Positions 8,347-17,605 of a stretch of 64,000 bases of DNA are shown here, piece by piece. Position 1 is the first letter of the stretch, and every line of letters starts with the position of its first letter. Below the pieces are notes generated by a model. That model was not told the origin of the DNA. It did no database searches and saw only the letters and a list, made by a program, of their open reading frames with translations. Origin of the DNA: Paeniglutamicibacter sulfureus (GTDB lineage: Bacteria > Actinomycetota > Actinomycetes > Actinomycetales > Micrococcaceae); contig NZ_BAAAWO010000001.1 of assembly GCF_039535115.1 (NCBI RefSeq), positions 4,464,001-4,528,000 on the forward strand, written 5' to 3'. The position numbers were made by a program, and so were the translations under genes.

Positions 8347-9184
8347 ATCAGCAATCGACATTTCGCCGGTGCCCGGCGGAACCGCTGCGGGCCTGCCGGG
8401 CACGCTGCACGAGTATCTGCGCCGCTTCACCTCGGCCGCCAACGGGTACGACGGCTCGACCCGGCACGCCGGCGAGCTCGAAGAGCTGCTGGCGGACTAC
8501 TCGCGCTTCGTCACCGACCCGGGCAACGAGGCCCCCTTTGCGCTTTTCGCCGCGGCTGCCGGCACGGCCGACCTGGTGGAGGAGCTGCGCACGCAGTCGG
8601 CGCGCTGCGTGGCGGTCATCGAGAAGTACCGCGCGCTGCGTCTGCTGGAGGGGAAGTCGGGAGCGGAAGGCTACTTCGCCAACATCGAATCCTGCATCGC
8701 CGAGGAATTCGGGGCCGTGGCACCGACCAAGGATTCGAAGCTGCTGCTCGTCGGCTCCGGGTCCTTCCCGATGACGCTGCTGAACGTCGCCTCGCTCACC
8801 GGCGCATCCACGCTCGGGATCGACATCGATGCCGAGTCCATTGCGCTCGGGCGCCGGGTCGTGGCCCTGCTGGGCGAAGGCCTGGACATCACGCTGAAGG
8901 GACGCGAGATCCACGAGCTGGACTTCATTTCCGCGGCCACCCACATCGTGATCAGCTCCACGGTGCCCGTGAAATACGAGTTGTTGCACCAGATGCACTC
9001 CCTGACCCGCGAGGACGTCGTGGTGGCCATGCGCTTCGGGGACGGTCTGAAATCGCTGTTCAACTACCCGATGCAGGAGGTCGACCCCGCGCTCTGGCGC
9101 CTGGCCGACACCATCCGCCGGCCTGGCCAGGTATTCGATATCGCGCTGTACGTCAAGCAGCGCTCGAGCAGAAAAGACGTGTAG
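8339..9184 (+). CDS. cntL: CntL-like nicotianamine-type synthase
   Basis: A 281-residue member of the nicotianamine synthase superfamily, which transfers the aminobutyrate part of S-adenosylmethionine to an amine. It shows the SAM-binding signature LLLVGSGSFPMTLL, GIDIDAESIALGRRV as the second Rossmann strand, and ISSTVPVKYELL and MRFGDGLKSLFNYP downstream. Length and single-transfer architecture fit bacterial CntL (about 270 residues) better than plant synthases (about 320). The predicted reaction is attack of (D-)histidine on SAM to give the aminobutyryl-histidine intermediate. The ATG at 8339 overlaps the racemase gene by 8 bases and follows GAAGGAA. The opine dehydrogenase comes next. Confidence 0.9.
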   Translation: MTESAIDISPVPGGTAAGLPGTLHEYLRRFTSAANGYDGSTRHAGELEELLADYSRFVTDPGNEAPFALFAAAAGTADLVEELRTQSARCVAVIEKYRALRLLEGKSGAEGYFANIESCIAEEFGAVAPTKDSKLLLVGSGSFPMTLLNVASLTGASTLGIDIDAESIALGRRVVALLGEGLDITLKGREIHELDFISAATHIVISSTVPVKYELLHQMHSLTREDVVVAMRFGDGLKSLFNYPMQEVDPALWRLADTIRRPGQVFDIALYVKQRSSRKDV

Positions 9185-9187
9185 CAG

Positions 9188-10483
9188 ATGGACGAATTGG
9201 GAAACATCCTCATCGCCGGGACCGGACCGGTTGCGGTGCAAAGTGCCGTGCTGCTCGGCCGGCTGCCCGGAGCACTGGGCATCGCGGGGCGCGCATCCGA
9301 GCGTTCGGCGGCGTTCTTCGCCGCTCTGGAGGCCAACGGGGGCACCGTGCGGGCCGAGGTGCAGAACGCCACCCATGCCGCGCTGGCGGGGGAGTGCCGG
9401 ATCGAGCAGCGGTTCCGCGGATACGGGTCCGTGGCAGGGACGTGGAACACGCTGGTCCTGGCGGTCACCGCGGACGCCTACCTCCCGGTGCTGCGTCAAC
9501 TGGCGAGCGAGGTGCTGGCCGGATTCGAACGCATCGTGCTGCTCTCGCCCACTCTGGGCTCCGGGGCCCTGGTGCGGGAGTACGCCAGAGCGCAGGGCGC
9601 GGATCCGGAGGTCATCAGCTTCTCCAGCTACCTGGGCGACACCCGCTGGCCGGAAGGCGCCCCGGGCGCCTCGGTGCTGACCGCCGGGGCCAAGGCCCGC
9701 ATCTACGCCGGATCCAGCCGCGGCGCTTCGCCCGCGGTGCGGCGGTTGCGCGCGGTGCACGAAGCGGCGGGCACCGACATGACGGTTCTCGGCCTGCCGG
9801 CGGAGGCCGAGGCGCGGAACATCTCCCTGTACGTGCATCCGGCGCTGTTCATGAACGAGGTCACGCTGCGCGCCGTGTTCGCCGCGACGCGGCCGACGCA
9901 GTACGTCTACAAGCTCTACCCCGAGGGACCCGTCACCCCGTCGATGATCCGCACCATGGTTCAGCAGTGGCGCGAGCTTTCGGCCATCGTCGCCGCGCTG
10001 GGCGGGGCCGGGGTCAACCTGCTCTCTTTCATGCTCCACGACGGCTACCCGGTGCACCCGCAGAGCATCGACCCGGCCGATGTGGCCGCGTTCGAGCAGC
10101 TGCCGGCCATCCACCAGGAGTACCTGATCTACGTGCGCTATGCCTCGTTGCTCGTGGACCCTTTCTCCGAACCCGACGCCCACGGGCGCTACTTCGACTT
10201 CTCGGCCATCCCCATCCGGCCGATCTTCCGCAACGACTCGGGCCACTGGGACGTGCCGCGGATGCCGAAGGAAGACTACTACCGCACCAAGATCATCCAG
10301 GGCGTGGCCCGGCACCTGGCGGTTCCCTGCCCGACGATCGATGACCTGCTGGCCGCTTACGAGAACGCGCTAACGCAGGCGGCGCAGGGACTTGGCGGCC
10401 AGCCGCGTTCAGCGGCCTTCGCCGTGCAGGACTTCGCCGAGGACCTGGGCATGATCCGCGCCGGGATCGGGAGTGCGGCATGA
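9188..10483 (+). CDS. cntM: CntM-like opine (staphylopine-type) dehydrogenase
   Basis: A 431-residue NAD(P)H-dependent opine dehydrogenase, the same length as staphylococcal CntM (about 433). The N-terminus has the Rossmann loop [17 protein letters not shown]. The second domain holds the conserved [10 protein letters not shown] (His217), LYPEGPVTP and [17 protein letters not shown], typical of the DUF2338 metallophore enzymes rather than octopine dehydrogenases. It should reductively join the aminobutyryl intermediate to an alpha-keto acid. Pyruvate would give a staphylopine-like product and 2-oxoglutarate a bacillopaline-like one; the sequence does not decide. It starts 3 bases after cntL and overlaps the exporter gene by ATGA. 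Confidence 0.9.
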   Translation: MDELGNILIAGTGPVAVQSAVLLGRLPGALGIAGRASERSAAFFAALEANGGTVRAEVQNATHAALAGECRIEQRFRGYGSVAGTWNTLVLAVTADAYLPVLRQLASEVLAGFERIVLLSPTLGSGALVREYARAQGADPEVISFSSYLGDTRWPEGAPGASVLTAGAKARIYAGSSRGASPAVRRLRAVHEAAGTDMTVLGLPAEAEARNISLYVHPALFMNEVTLRAVFAATRPTQYVYKLYPEGPVTPSMIRTMVQQWRELSAIVAALGGAGVNLLSFMLHDGYPVHPQSIDPADVAAFEQLPAIHQEYLIYVRYASLLVDPFSEPDAHGRYFDFSAIPIRPIFRNDSGHWDVPRMPKEDYYRTKIIQGVARHLAVPCPTIDDLLAAYENALTQAAQGLGGQPRSAAFAVQDFAEDLGMIRAGIGSAA

Positions 10484-11715
10484 GTCAGACCGAACTGGAC
10501 ACCACCGACAAGCTGCCCGGTGAACGGAAGATCATCGCCGAGATCTGGCCGGCCCTGCTGGCCTCGGCCGTGGGCCTGCTGCCCTTCACCGTGCTGAGCA
10601 CCTTCCTGGTGCCGATCGCCGACTGGGCCGGGGCCGGCTATGCGCAGGTCGGCTCCCTGCGCGGGCTGGCCGGGGTCGGCGCGGTGCTCACCGGCGTCGC
10701 GTTGGCTCCGCTGATCGGGCGCATCGCCCCGGGCCGCGTGGCCGCCGCCGCCCTCGTGCTGCTGGGCATCGCCGCGGTGCTCGGGACCTTCTCCGGGCTG
10801 GCCGCGCTGGCGGCCTTTTGCCTGGCCACCGGCGTGGCCAACGCGCTGCTCTACCCGGCGTTGTCCACCGCCGCCGCGGACCGCTTCGGGACCACTCCCG
10901 CCGCGGGCCGGGCTGCCACCCTGGTGATGACCGCCCAGACCCTGGCCTCCACCGTGGGGGCGCCCCTGCTGGTGCTGCCGGCACTGTGGTGGGGCTGGCA
11001 GGGCAATCTCATCGCGATCGCCGTGCTCTCCCTCGCGCTGGTGCCGGCACTGGTGCGCTACGGCCGCGCCAACCCCGGCGCGGGAGAGCCGGCCCCGCGG
11101 CTGGGATATGTAGCCGCATTCCGCACGCTGTCGGCCATCCCCGGGGCGCGCGCCCTGCTGCTGGTCTCCTTCGGGCGGGCCGGCGCGCTGATGGGGCACC
11201 TGGCCTTCCTTGCCCCGCTGTACGCGGACAAGTTCCAGCTCACAGCCGGCTGGTTCGCCTTCGTCTGGTCCCTGAGCGGAGGTTCCTTCTTTCTCGGGCA
11301 CCTGCTCGCCGGGCGGATGCTGAACGCCGAGGACTCCGAGGGGCGCACCCGGGCCGTGATGGCCATCTGCCTGGGCACCGGCCTGCTGGCCCTGCTCGGG
11401 GTGTACCTTTCCCCGGTGCTGCTGCTGGCGATGCTGGGCACCGCGGTGCTCTCGGCCAGCCATGCGGTGGTTTCCGCGGCGGTGATGACCCTGCTGGTGC
11501 GCCGCTGCGGGCAGGTGCGCGGCACCGCGCTGAGCCTGAACGCCGCGGGCATGTCCCTGGGGTTGTTCCTCGGCGCGGGCGCAGCCGGAGCGGCGCTGGG
11601 CACGGCGGGCTACCTGGCCGCGGCCGCGGTGCTCGGCGGATTCACCCTGCTTGCCCTCGGTGCCGCGCTCACCCTGCGCACCGCAACCGACGACCCATCG
11701 ATGAAGAGGCCATGA
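10480..11715 (+). CDS. MFS transporter, probable metallophore exporter (CntE-like)
   Basis: A 411-residue major facilitator with about twelve hydrophobic segments and a short N-terminal tail. The early segments ([40 protein letters not shown]) suit a drug/sugar-efflux type antiporter. In opine metallophore loci one MFS protein (CntE in Staphylococcus) exports the finished apo-metallophore, and the position directly after the dehydrogenase with ATGA overlaps on both sides supports the same job here. Substrate assignment rests on context only. Confidence 0.82.
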   Translation: MSQTELDTTDKLPGERKIIAEIWPALLASAVGLLPFTVLSTFLVPIADWAGAGYAQVGSLRGLAGVGAVLTGVALAPLIGRIAPGRVAAAALVLLGIAAVLGTFSGLAALAAFCLATGVANALLYPALSTAAADRFGTTPAAGRAATLVMTAQTLASTVGAPLLVLPALWWGWQGNLIAIAVLSLALVPALVRYGRANPGAGEPAPRLGYVAAFRTLSAIPGARALLLVSFGRAGALMGHLAFLAPLYADKFQLTAGWFAFVWSLSGGSFFLGHLLAGRMLNAEDSEGRTRAVMAICLGTGLLALLGVYLSPVLLLAMLGTAVLSASHAVVSAAVMTLLVRRCGQVRGTALSLNAAGMSLGLFLGAGAAGAALGTAGYLAAAAVLGGFTLLALGAALTLRTATDDPSMKRP

Positions 11716-12845
11716 TGACCCAGCTGGACCCCGCGCTCCGCGAACCACGCAGCGCACCACCACCACCACCACCGGCACCGCTGGTCTTCTCCGGCGACGA
11801 CCTGGAACACGATCGGCGCACCCGGCACACTACACTGTGGATCGCCGCTTTGCTGGCCGCGCTGCTGGTCACCCTGCCGGTGGCCGTGGGCCTCGGTCCG
11901 GTAGCCATCGAAGCGGGCACGGTGCTCCAAATCCTGCGCGGGCACCTGTTTGGCGGCGAGCCGCCGGGCAGCTGGACCGACTCCGAGGAATCCATCGTGT
12001 TGCTGCTGCGCGTGCCCCGGGTGCTGCTGGGCGCCGCCGTCGGCGCCGGGCTGGCGTTGGCCGGGGTGGCCCTGCAGGCCTTGACGCGCAACATCCTGGC
12101 CGAACCCTACCTGCTGGGCGTGACCTCCGGGGCCTCGACCCTGTCGGCGGCCTCGATCCTCTTCGGGGCCTCGGCGGGCATCGGCTCGGCCTCGCTGGCC
12201 GGAAGCGCCTTCGCCGGGGCGCTGGCCGCCGGGATAGCTGTCTTCCTGCTCGCCCGGGTCGGTTCGCAGATGACCTCCACCCGGCTGGTGCTCGCCGGGG
12301 TGTCAGTGGGCTACGTGCTGCACGCGCTCACCTCCCTGCTGATCTTCGCCTCCGATGACCCGAACGCGGGCCGCTCGGTGCTCTTCTGGACGCTCGGCTC
12401 GCTGACCCAGGCCACCGGCCAGTCCGCGCTGGTCACCTGGGCGGTGGTCCTGGGCACCACCGCCCTGCTGCTGCTCTGGTCCCGCCCGCTGGACGCGCTG
12501 GCCATCGGCGACAGCACCGCCCAGACGCTGGGGATCTCCCCGGCGAAGCTGCGCGCTGCGGTGATGGTGGTGACCGCGCTGTGCGTGGGCGCGCTGGTCG
12601 CGGCCTCCGGCGGCATCGGATTCGTCGGGCTGATCATCCCGCACATCGCGCGGCTCTGCGTGGGCTCCACCCACCGCAAGCTGCTGCCGGTGGCGGCGCT
12701 CCTCGGTGCGATCTTCCTGGTTTGGGCGGACGTGCTCGCCCGGACGGCCCTGGCCCCGCAGGAGCTGCCGCTGGGCATCGTCACCGCCCTGCTCGGCGCC
12801 CCGCTGCTCTTCGTGCTGGTGCGCAAGCTGAACCCGACCCAATGA
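11712..12845 (+). CDS. FecCD/BtuC-family ABC permease
   Basis: A 377-residue permease of the iron-siderophore/B12 family. The cytoplasmic N-terminus contains a six-proline run (SAPPPPPPAP). About ten membrane segments follow, with family signatures LLLRVPRVLLGAAVGAGLAL, ALTRNILAEPYLLGVTSGA and GGIGFVGLIIPHIARLCVG, the last being the ATPase-contact loop. The chosen ATGATG at 11712 overlaps the exporter stop. The frame is open far upstream, but that part is a shadow of the MFS gene. Only one permease gene is present, so it should work as a homodimer with the ATPase that follows and the binding lipoprotein at the head of the operon. Confidence 0.92.
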   Translation: MMTQLDPALREPRSAPPPPPPAPLVFSGDDLEHDRRTRHTTLWIAALLAALLVTLPVAVGLGPVAIEAGTVLQILRGHLFGGEPPGSWTDSEESIVLLLRVPRVLLGAAVGAGLALAGVALQALTRNILAEPYLLGVTSGASTLSAASILFGASAGIGSASLAGSAFAGALAAGIAVFLLARVGSQMTSTRLVLAGVSVGYVLHALTSLLIFASDDPNAGRSVLFWTLGSLTQATGQSALVTWAVVLGTTALLLLWSRPLDALAIGDSTAQTLGISPAKLRAAVMVVTALCVGALVAASGGIGFVGLIIPHIARLCVGSTHRKLLPVAALLGAIFLVWADVLARTALAPQELPLGIVTALLGAPLLFVLVRKLNPTQ

Positions 12846-12873
12846 CAACCAACAGCCCAAGGGGGCCCAAAGC

Positions 12874-13665
12874 ATGATCACAGCCACCGATGTTTCCGTC
12901 GGCTACGGCGGGAAGCTGGTAGTGAAATCCGTCGGGCTGCACGCCGGGCCGGGGGAGGTCGTCGGGCTGATCGGCCCGAACGGCAGCGGCAAGTCCACCT
13001 TCCTGCGCACCCTGTACGCGGCCCTGCGCCCGCGGGCCGGGCTGGTCGTCCTCGACGGGCAGCCGGTCACGGCGCTGCGCGGCACCGAGCTGGCCCGGCG
13101 GGTGGCCGTGGTCGCCCAGGAAACGCCCACCGACCTGCCGGTGAGCGTCGCGGACATGGTGCTGCTCGGCCGCGCGCCGCACCGCAAGGCGCTGGCCGCC
13201 TTCACCCGCGAGGACCACCAGGCGGTGGCCGCCGCGCTGAGCCGGGTCGGTGCCCGGGACCTGGCCGACCGCCCCTACTCCACGCTCTCGGGAGGGGAGA
13301 AGCAGCGCGTGCTGGTGGCCCGCACGCTGGCCCAGCAGGCCGATCACCTGCTGCTGGACGAACCGACCAACCACCTGGACATCCGCTACCAGCACGAGCT
13401 GCTGCGCATGGTCGGGCAGCTGGGGGTCACCACCGTGGTCGTGCTGCACGACCTGAACCTGGCAGCCCGCTACTGCACCAAGCTGGTCATGCTCGAGGAT
13501 GGCCAGGCGGTGGCCAGCGGAACGCCCGAGGAGGTGCTGACCCCCGAGATGCTGCTGCGGGTGTACGGGATCCACGTCGAACCGGTCTCCGTGCGCGGTT
13601 GCCTGCAGCTGGTCTTCAGCATGGCGGATGAGCCGGCCATGGCGCAGTCGGGGGCTGCCGGCTAA
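12874..13665 (+). CDS. ABC transporter ATP-binding protein (FecE/BtuD family)
   Basis: A 263-residue ATPase with Walker A GPNGSGKST (about residues 32-40), Q-loop VVAQETP, signature LSGGEKQRVLVARTLAQQ, Walker B LLLDEPTNHLD and switch His in VLHDLNLAARYC. The pattern is that of siderophore/B12/haem importers. It starts 28 bases after the permease, with an AAGGGGG site upstream, and closes the operon. It powers uptake through the FecCD permease; by context the cargo is the metal-opine complex. Confidence 0.93.
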   Translation: MITATDVSVGYGGKLVVKSVGLHAGPGEVVGLIGPNGSGKSTFLRTLYAALRPRAGLVVLDGQPVTALRGTELARRVAVVAQETPTDLPVSVADMVLLGRAPHRKALAAFTREDHQAVAAALSRVGARDLADRPYSTLSGGEKQRVLVARTLAQQADHLLLDEPTNHLDIRYQHELLRMVGQLGVTTVVVLHDLNLAARYCTKLVMLEDGQAVASGTPEEVLTPEMLLRVYGIHVEPVSVRGCLQLVFSMADEPAMAQSGAAG

Positions 13666-13676
13666 CCGACCGTTGC

Positions 13677-13703
13677 GCCGGCGTCTTGATGGCGTGCGCC
13701 GGC
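13677..13703. terminator. hairpin between convergent genes
   Basis: GCCGGCG at 13677-13683 pairs with CGCCGGC at 13697-13703 between the end of the metallophore operon and the convergent MFS gene. There is no T-run, so it is only a candidate terminator. Confidence 0.35.
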
Positions 13704-13734
13704 CCGCAGCGGAAGGGGAGTCGAAGCCGGGCGC

Positions 13735-15030
13735 TTAGGTGGCTTCACCTTTGGCTTCCTTCGCAAGCAAGTCGGGAAGCAGATCGTCATTCTCTCCAGC
13801 GATGGACTCATCGACGACCTGTCCAAGCCGCAATTGCCGAATGGAAGGCAGTAGGAGTGGCAGCAATGCCGCGACGACGAGAATTCCCGACATGAGGCTC
13901 ACCATGATGGTGTTGCTGAAGTACCCGCTGAGCAACGCGAACAATACGTAACCGATTGGGACGGGGAGAAGCTGCCCGAACGTACTGATCGAAGACAGGC
14001 GTGACTGCAACCCCTCTGGAATTTGCTCTTGGAAGTATGCCGACCAGGACACGATCGAGATATCCAGGGCAATGCCCGCCAGGACGGCGGCACCGACGAT
14101 CACCCCGAGCGGGGCGACAAAAGCCAGGGCCACAAGCGGCAGCGCTTGGGTAGCCATGCAGAGAGATACCGTGATGCCCACTCGTCGGGGCCGTACCGCA
14201 ACGGCGACCAGTGAGCCTCCGACCAGTCCGAAAGCGAAGCCGCCGCTGATCAATCCCCAAGCGAACGCACCTCCCAGTGATGAGTGGGAAACGACTGGTC
14301 CGAAAAGCTGGAATCCCACCAGCCACATCAAGACCGTGACGGCGGACTGCGCCACCATGATGACGTACCAACGCCTGGCACTGAATTCTTTCCAGCCGGT
14401 TCGGAAGGCTGAAAGGGCAGAGGTCTTGCTCTTGATTGGCTGGGGCAACTGGATCGAAGCGAGAAAGAATACTGATAAGAGAAAAGTGGAAGCATTGAAT
14501 GCCAGTGCCCACCCCGGGCCGATCAGCGCGACAACCAGACCACCGAGTGCCGGACCGAGCACCTTCGCGACGTTCAAGGGAAGACGAAGTACCGCGTTCG
14601 CAGCCAATCGCAATTCCGGGGGGACCAACTGGACGATTGATCTCTGGGAAGCTGGTTGGAAAAAGGCCGAAGCCGCACCCAGGAGAAAGACGGAGGCGGC
14701 CAGCATCCATAGCTCAGCCACGCCGGCCAGAATCAGTATGGCTATGGCCACCTGCACAACTCCGGAAACGGCGTTCGCAATGACCATCACTCGGTCACGC
14801 CGGACCCTGTCGCCCAGCACGCCACCGACGAGAAGCAGGAACACTTGTGGAGCGATGTTGAGAGCGAGGATGAAGCCCAACCATTCGACACCGCCACCTG
14901 CCTCAAGGGCTGCAAACGCGACAGCTATCGGGGCCGCGGCCGAACCGATCGAGGAAACTACTCGTCCGAGCCAAAAGTATCGAAACTGCCGGTGGTGCAG
15001 TACAGCCGAGGCTTCTTTGACGCTATTCAC
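13735..15030 (-). CDS. MFS transporter
   Basis: A 431-residue major facilitator with about twelve membrane segments, of the EntS/macrolide-efflux-like group: HRQFRYFWLGRVVSSIGSAA at the start, the cytoplasmic loop GGVLGDRVRRDRVMV after the second segment, and SAFFQPASQRSIVQLVPPE in the middle. Such proteins export drugs or siderophores. It ends convergently against the metallophore operon, which has its own exporter. Base composition is less GC-rich than the operon, and the accessory region begins here. The C-terminal tail is acidic (DESIAGENDDLLPDLLAKEA). Substrate unknown. Confidence 0.85.
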   Translation of the reverse strand: MNSVKEASAVLHHRQFRYFWLGRVVSSIGSAAAPIAVAFAALEAGGGVEWLGFILALNIAPQVFLLLVGGVLGDRVRRDRVMVIANAVSGVVQVAIAILILAGVAELWMLAASVFLLGAASAFFQPASQRSIVQLVPPELRLAANAVLRLPLNVAKVLGPALGGLVVALIGPGWALAFNASTFLLSVFFLASIQLPQPIKSKTSALSAFRTGWKEFSARRWYVIMVAQSAVTVLMWLVGFQLFGPVVSHSSLGGAFAWGLISGGFAFGLVGGSLVAVAVRPRRVGITVSLCMATQALPLVALAFVAPLGVIVGAAVLAGIALDISIVSWSAYFQEQIPEGLQSRLSSISTFGQLLPVPIGYVLFALLSGYFSNTIMVSLMSGILVVAALLPLLLPSIRQLRLGQVVDESIAGENDDLLPDLLAKEAKGEAT

Positions 15031-15555
15031 GGTTCAACGGGCTCCGCTCGCGGCTTGGTGTCATAGGTCACCGATTATGCCAGCGTTAGGGGTGGGATAA
15101 ACCGCCGACGATGGAAAAGCGTCATCGTCAGCCAGGAAGGAGTTCGACACCCCGGCCACCGGATCTACCGCCGGCGCTCACCGTTCATCTACGAGTCGAG
15201 CATCAGCGGAGACTCAGAAGAAGGCGAATTTCCGATTCAACACTGCACTTTGGCCTCTCTGGGGCCGGACCTTACCTTGACCTGTGGACAGTACGCCATC
15301 CACATTCCTTCTGCCTTCGAGAGAAGAATAGATGCCGAGGGCCTGATTCGATATCCAGGTGACTCCCGCCCAGAGCTGTCACCGAGCGCTACATGGTTTT
15401 GTGCGGCATGCGCCGCACGTCATGTGCCCAGCGTTCACCGGACAATCCGTTGTTCTTTTGTCAGCGGTGGCACCATGTACACCGCCGGGACATGCGACAT
15501 CGTCGTAGCCACTGACCGTGTACAGCTCCGATAGGCGGGACGGTAGGTTTGAAGA
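15031..15555. other. 525-base stretch without a confident gene
   Basis: This stretch, less GC-rich than the core genes, separates the leftward MFS gene from the rightward lipoprotein gene and must hold both promoters. Short open frames exist (for example 15250-15534, +), but none has a good ribosome site, a recognisable motif or consistent codon use. I see no RNA gene or repeat. Confidence 0.4.
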
Positions 15556-15981
15556 ATGAGATCGATTCGGAGAGTGGTTTGCGGACTTTCGGCTGTAGCA
15601 CTCGCTGCTTTGCTGACTGGGTGCTCGGTTGACACATTGATCTGGGGGAGCGATGGCGCCGAGGTGATTCAAATGACCGAGACGCTCGTGAACGACTTGG
15701 CTTCGGGTGGAACCTCAGGCGTTGTCTGCAGTGATTCCGTGGCGGACCTCGGTGCGCCCAGCGATTGGTCAGGGCTTTCGGCAGGCGAGCCGGAAGAGTT
15801 TTTCGCGGAGTATTGGGACGACCAAGCGGCGCTCGACCCTCAGTGGAGTATCAACCTGGAGGGCCTCCCCAAGGGCGCAGTGCCCGGGAGCCACTATCCG
15901 GGAGACGTCTTTTACCGAGAGACCGACGACGGGCTGTGTGTGATCGACGTTGCCTGGGCAACGCTCGTCGCCGTGGGCTGA
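15556..15981 (+). CDS. small secreted lipoprotein of unknown function
   Basis: A 141-residue product with an N-terminal signal MRSIRRVVCGLSAVALAALL ending in the lipobox LTGC (Cys23 acylated). The mature domain is acidic (EPEEFFAEYWDDQAALDP) and has two further cysteines (VVCSDS and GLCVID) that could pair as a disulfide outside the cell. This layout, a short actinobacterial lipoprotein with one small alpha/beta domain, is common in Micrococcaceae, but I cannot name a family. It stands alone and faces the convergent ArsR gene. Confidence 0.75.
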   Translation: MRSIRRVVCGLSAVALAALLTGCSVDTLIWGSDGAEVIQMTETLVNDLASGGTSGVVCSDSVADLGAPSDWSGLSAGEPEEFFAEYWDDQAALDPQWSINLEGLPKGAVPGSHYPGDVFYRETDDGLCVIDVAWATLVAVG

Positions 15982-16135
15982 CCCAGCCAGGCGTAACCCC
16001 GCTCTGCGCAAGTGGGTGGTTGAACAGTCGCCGAAAAGGAGTCCTCTGCCCAGTTCGTGTCACGACCGATAGCCGAACCTCCCGCGCCCCCGGCCTTCGG
16101 TCGGTGCACACGCTGGGCGACGAAGCGCGCCGGTG

Positions 16136-16468
16136 CTACTTGGGTGTCGTGGTCGCCAGCCCGGCGATGACCGAGGGCAGGAAGCCCGGGTAGGCCCGTT
16201 CCATGTCGTCTATTCGCAGGAGGTTCATCCTGGAGGTGCCGACGTAGTACTGGTGCAGGACGCCGGCCTGCCGCAGGGCCGTGAAGTGGTGCGTTGCCGT
16301 GGATGCCTTGATGGGCAGCTCGATGGCTCCGCAGCTCAGTGCTTCTTCTGCGTTGGCCAGTTGCTTGAGGATGCTCAGGCGCACGGGGTCTGCGACGGCG
16401 GCGAGGATACGGGGGAAATCAAAGTCGGCGATGTCGGGTTCGTCCGAAATCTTGGTGCTTCGTGCCAT
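16136..16468 (-). CDS. ArsR-family transcriptional regulator
   Basis: A 110-residue winged-helix protein. The recognition region is LAAVADPVRLSILKQLANAE followed by KASTATHHFTALRQAGVLHQ, the standard ArsR layout. The usual metal-binding ELCVCDL motif is absent, and a single Cys (LSCGAIEL) remains, so it is probably not a classical metal sensor. The ATG at 16468 follows AGAAGGA. It lies 50 bases downstream of the oxidoreductase gene on the same strand, so the pair likely forms an operon that this protein regulates; a candidate operator lies upstream of the oxidoreductase. Confidence 0.87.
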   Translation of the reverse strand: MARSTKISDEPDIADFDFPRILAAVADPVRLSILKQLANAEEALSCGAIELPIKASTATHHFTALRQAGVLHQYYVGTSRMNLLRIDDMERAYPGFLPSVIAGLATTTPK

Positions 16469-16518
16469 GGTTGTCCTTCTCTCAGCCTTCGATCTTACTG
16501 CTCGCCGCAGCCCGTCCG

Positions 16519-17529
16519 TTAGTTGACCTGGATAACGATCTTCCCGAACGCTCCGCGGGCGAGCTGGGCGTAGGCGGCGTGGGCTTCCTCGAAGGGGTAG
16601 ACGGTGTCGATGACCGGGTTGATGGTGTGTTCGCCGAGGAACGTGACCAGGTCTTCGAAGGCGCGCAGGTGCCCGACCGCGATCCCCTGGATCTGGGCCT
16701 GGTGCCAGATGACGTCCATCAGGTCCAGGGTGGTGCTTTGGCCCTGGAGGAATCCGATGACCGCGACCAGTCCGTTGCCCTTGGCAACGCGGACCGAGTC
16801 CTTCAGCCCGTCGCCGCCAACGACGTCTAGCACGACGTCCACGCCCTGGCCGTCGGTCAGTTCCAGGACGGCTGCGGCCCAGTCAGGGGTGGTGCGGTAG
16901 TTGATGGTGTCCGTTGCCCCCAGTTCTCGAGCGCGTACCAGCTTTTCGTCGCTGCTTGAGGTCACGATGACTCGGGCGCCGAGGGCCGAAGCGAGCTGGA
17001 TCGCGAAGATCGAGACGCCTCCGGTGCCCTGGACCAGGACAGTATCGCCGGGCTTCACCTTGCGGTACTCGCGCAGGACGAACCACGGGGTGAGTGCGGC
17101 TATCGGCAGGGTCGAGGCTTCGAGGTCGCTCATGTCCAGGGGAGTGGGGACGACGTTGTCCTCGCCGAGGATCTGGTATTCGGCCAGTCCGCCGTTGATG
17201 GGCCCGCCGGTCTGGAAGTCGGCGTATTCGTTCAGCCACGGCCCATCGTGCCAGGTGGAGTAGAAGTGGGAGGTGACGCGGTCCCCGACCTTGTATTTTG
17301 TTACGCCCGCCCCTACTGCGGCCACGACTCCGGAAGAGTCGGCCACCGGGATCAGTCCTTTTGAGATCTTTTCGGGCATGTAGATGCCGTCTACCAGGGC
17401 CTTGTCTCGGTAGTTCAGCGAGACGGCCGAGACCTTGATGAGAAGTTCCCCGGCGGCCGGTTGGGGTGTCGGGATCTCGTGCAGGTTCAGGTTCTCGAGG
17501 CCGAAGTCGTCTAGCATCCAGGCGCGCAT
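16519..17529 (-). CDS. zinc-free MDR-family NAD(P)-dependent oxidoreductase
   Basis: A 336-residue medium-chain dehydrogenase/reductase. The N-terminal GroES-like domain starts MRAWMLDDFGLENL, and the Rossmann domain has VLVQGTGGVSIFAIQLASAL then VIVTSSSDEKL and VDVVLDVVGG. The protein contains no cysteine at all, so it lacks both structural and catalytic zinc sites and belongs with quinone oxidoreductase-like members. The ATG at 17529 is preceded by AAAGGA at a good spacing; an in-frame start at 17574 is less likely. It leads a two-gene unit with the ArsR regulator, which suggests induction by an electrophile or quinone. The substrate is unknown. Confidence 0.87.
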   Translation of the reverse strand: MRAWMLDDFGLENLNLHEIPTPQPAAGELLIKVSAVSLNYRDKALVDGIYMPEKISKGLIPVADSSGVVAAVGAGVTKYKVGDRVTSHFYSTWHDGPWLNEYADFQTGGPINGGLAEYQILGEDNVVPTPLDMSDLEASTLPIAALTPWFVLREYRKVKPGDTVLVQGTGGVSIFAIQLASALGARVIVTSSSDEKLVRARELGATDTINYRTTPDWAAAVLELTDGQGVDVVLDVVGGDGLKDSVRVAKGNGLVAVIGFLQGQSTTLDLMDVIWHQAQIQGIAVGHLRAFEDLVTFLGEHTINPVIDTVYPFEEAHAAYAQLARGAFGKIVIQVN

Positions 17530-17582
17530 ATGTGTCCTTTCGTTGGGCGGGGCACCGTGCCTCGCCTCGTCCATCCTGAACG

Positions 17583-17605
17583 ATATTTCGATCTACGTCA
17601 AATAT
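17583..17605. promoter_or_regulatory. candidate ArsR operator
   Basis: ATATTT at 17583-17588 and AAATAT at 17600-17605 form a 6-bp inverted repeat with an 11-base spacer, 54-76 bases upstream of the oxidoreductase start. The AT-rich inverted repeat is the shape ArsR dimers bind, and the ArsR gene is in the same unit. Confidence 0.45.

Noticed and set aside
8348..10315. 655-residue antisense frame over cntL-cntM
   Set aside because: Low-complexity His/Gly/Arg translation with no ribosome site; both sense genes have clear motifs.
10818..11711. Upstream extension of the FecCD permease frame
   Set aside because: Overlaps the MFS gene completely; the permease start at 11712 has ATGA coupling and a normal family length.
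15250..15534. 94-residue forward frame in the gap after the MFS gene
   Set aside because: No ribosome site, no motif, odd amino-acid composition.
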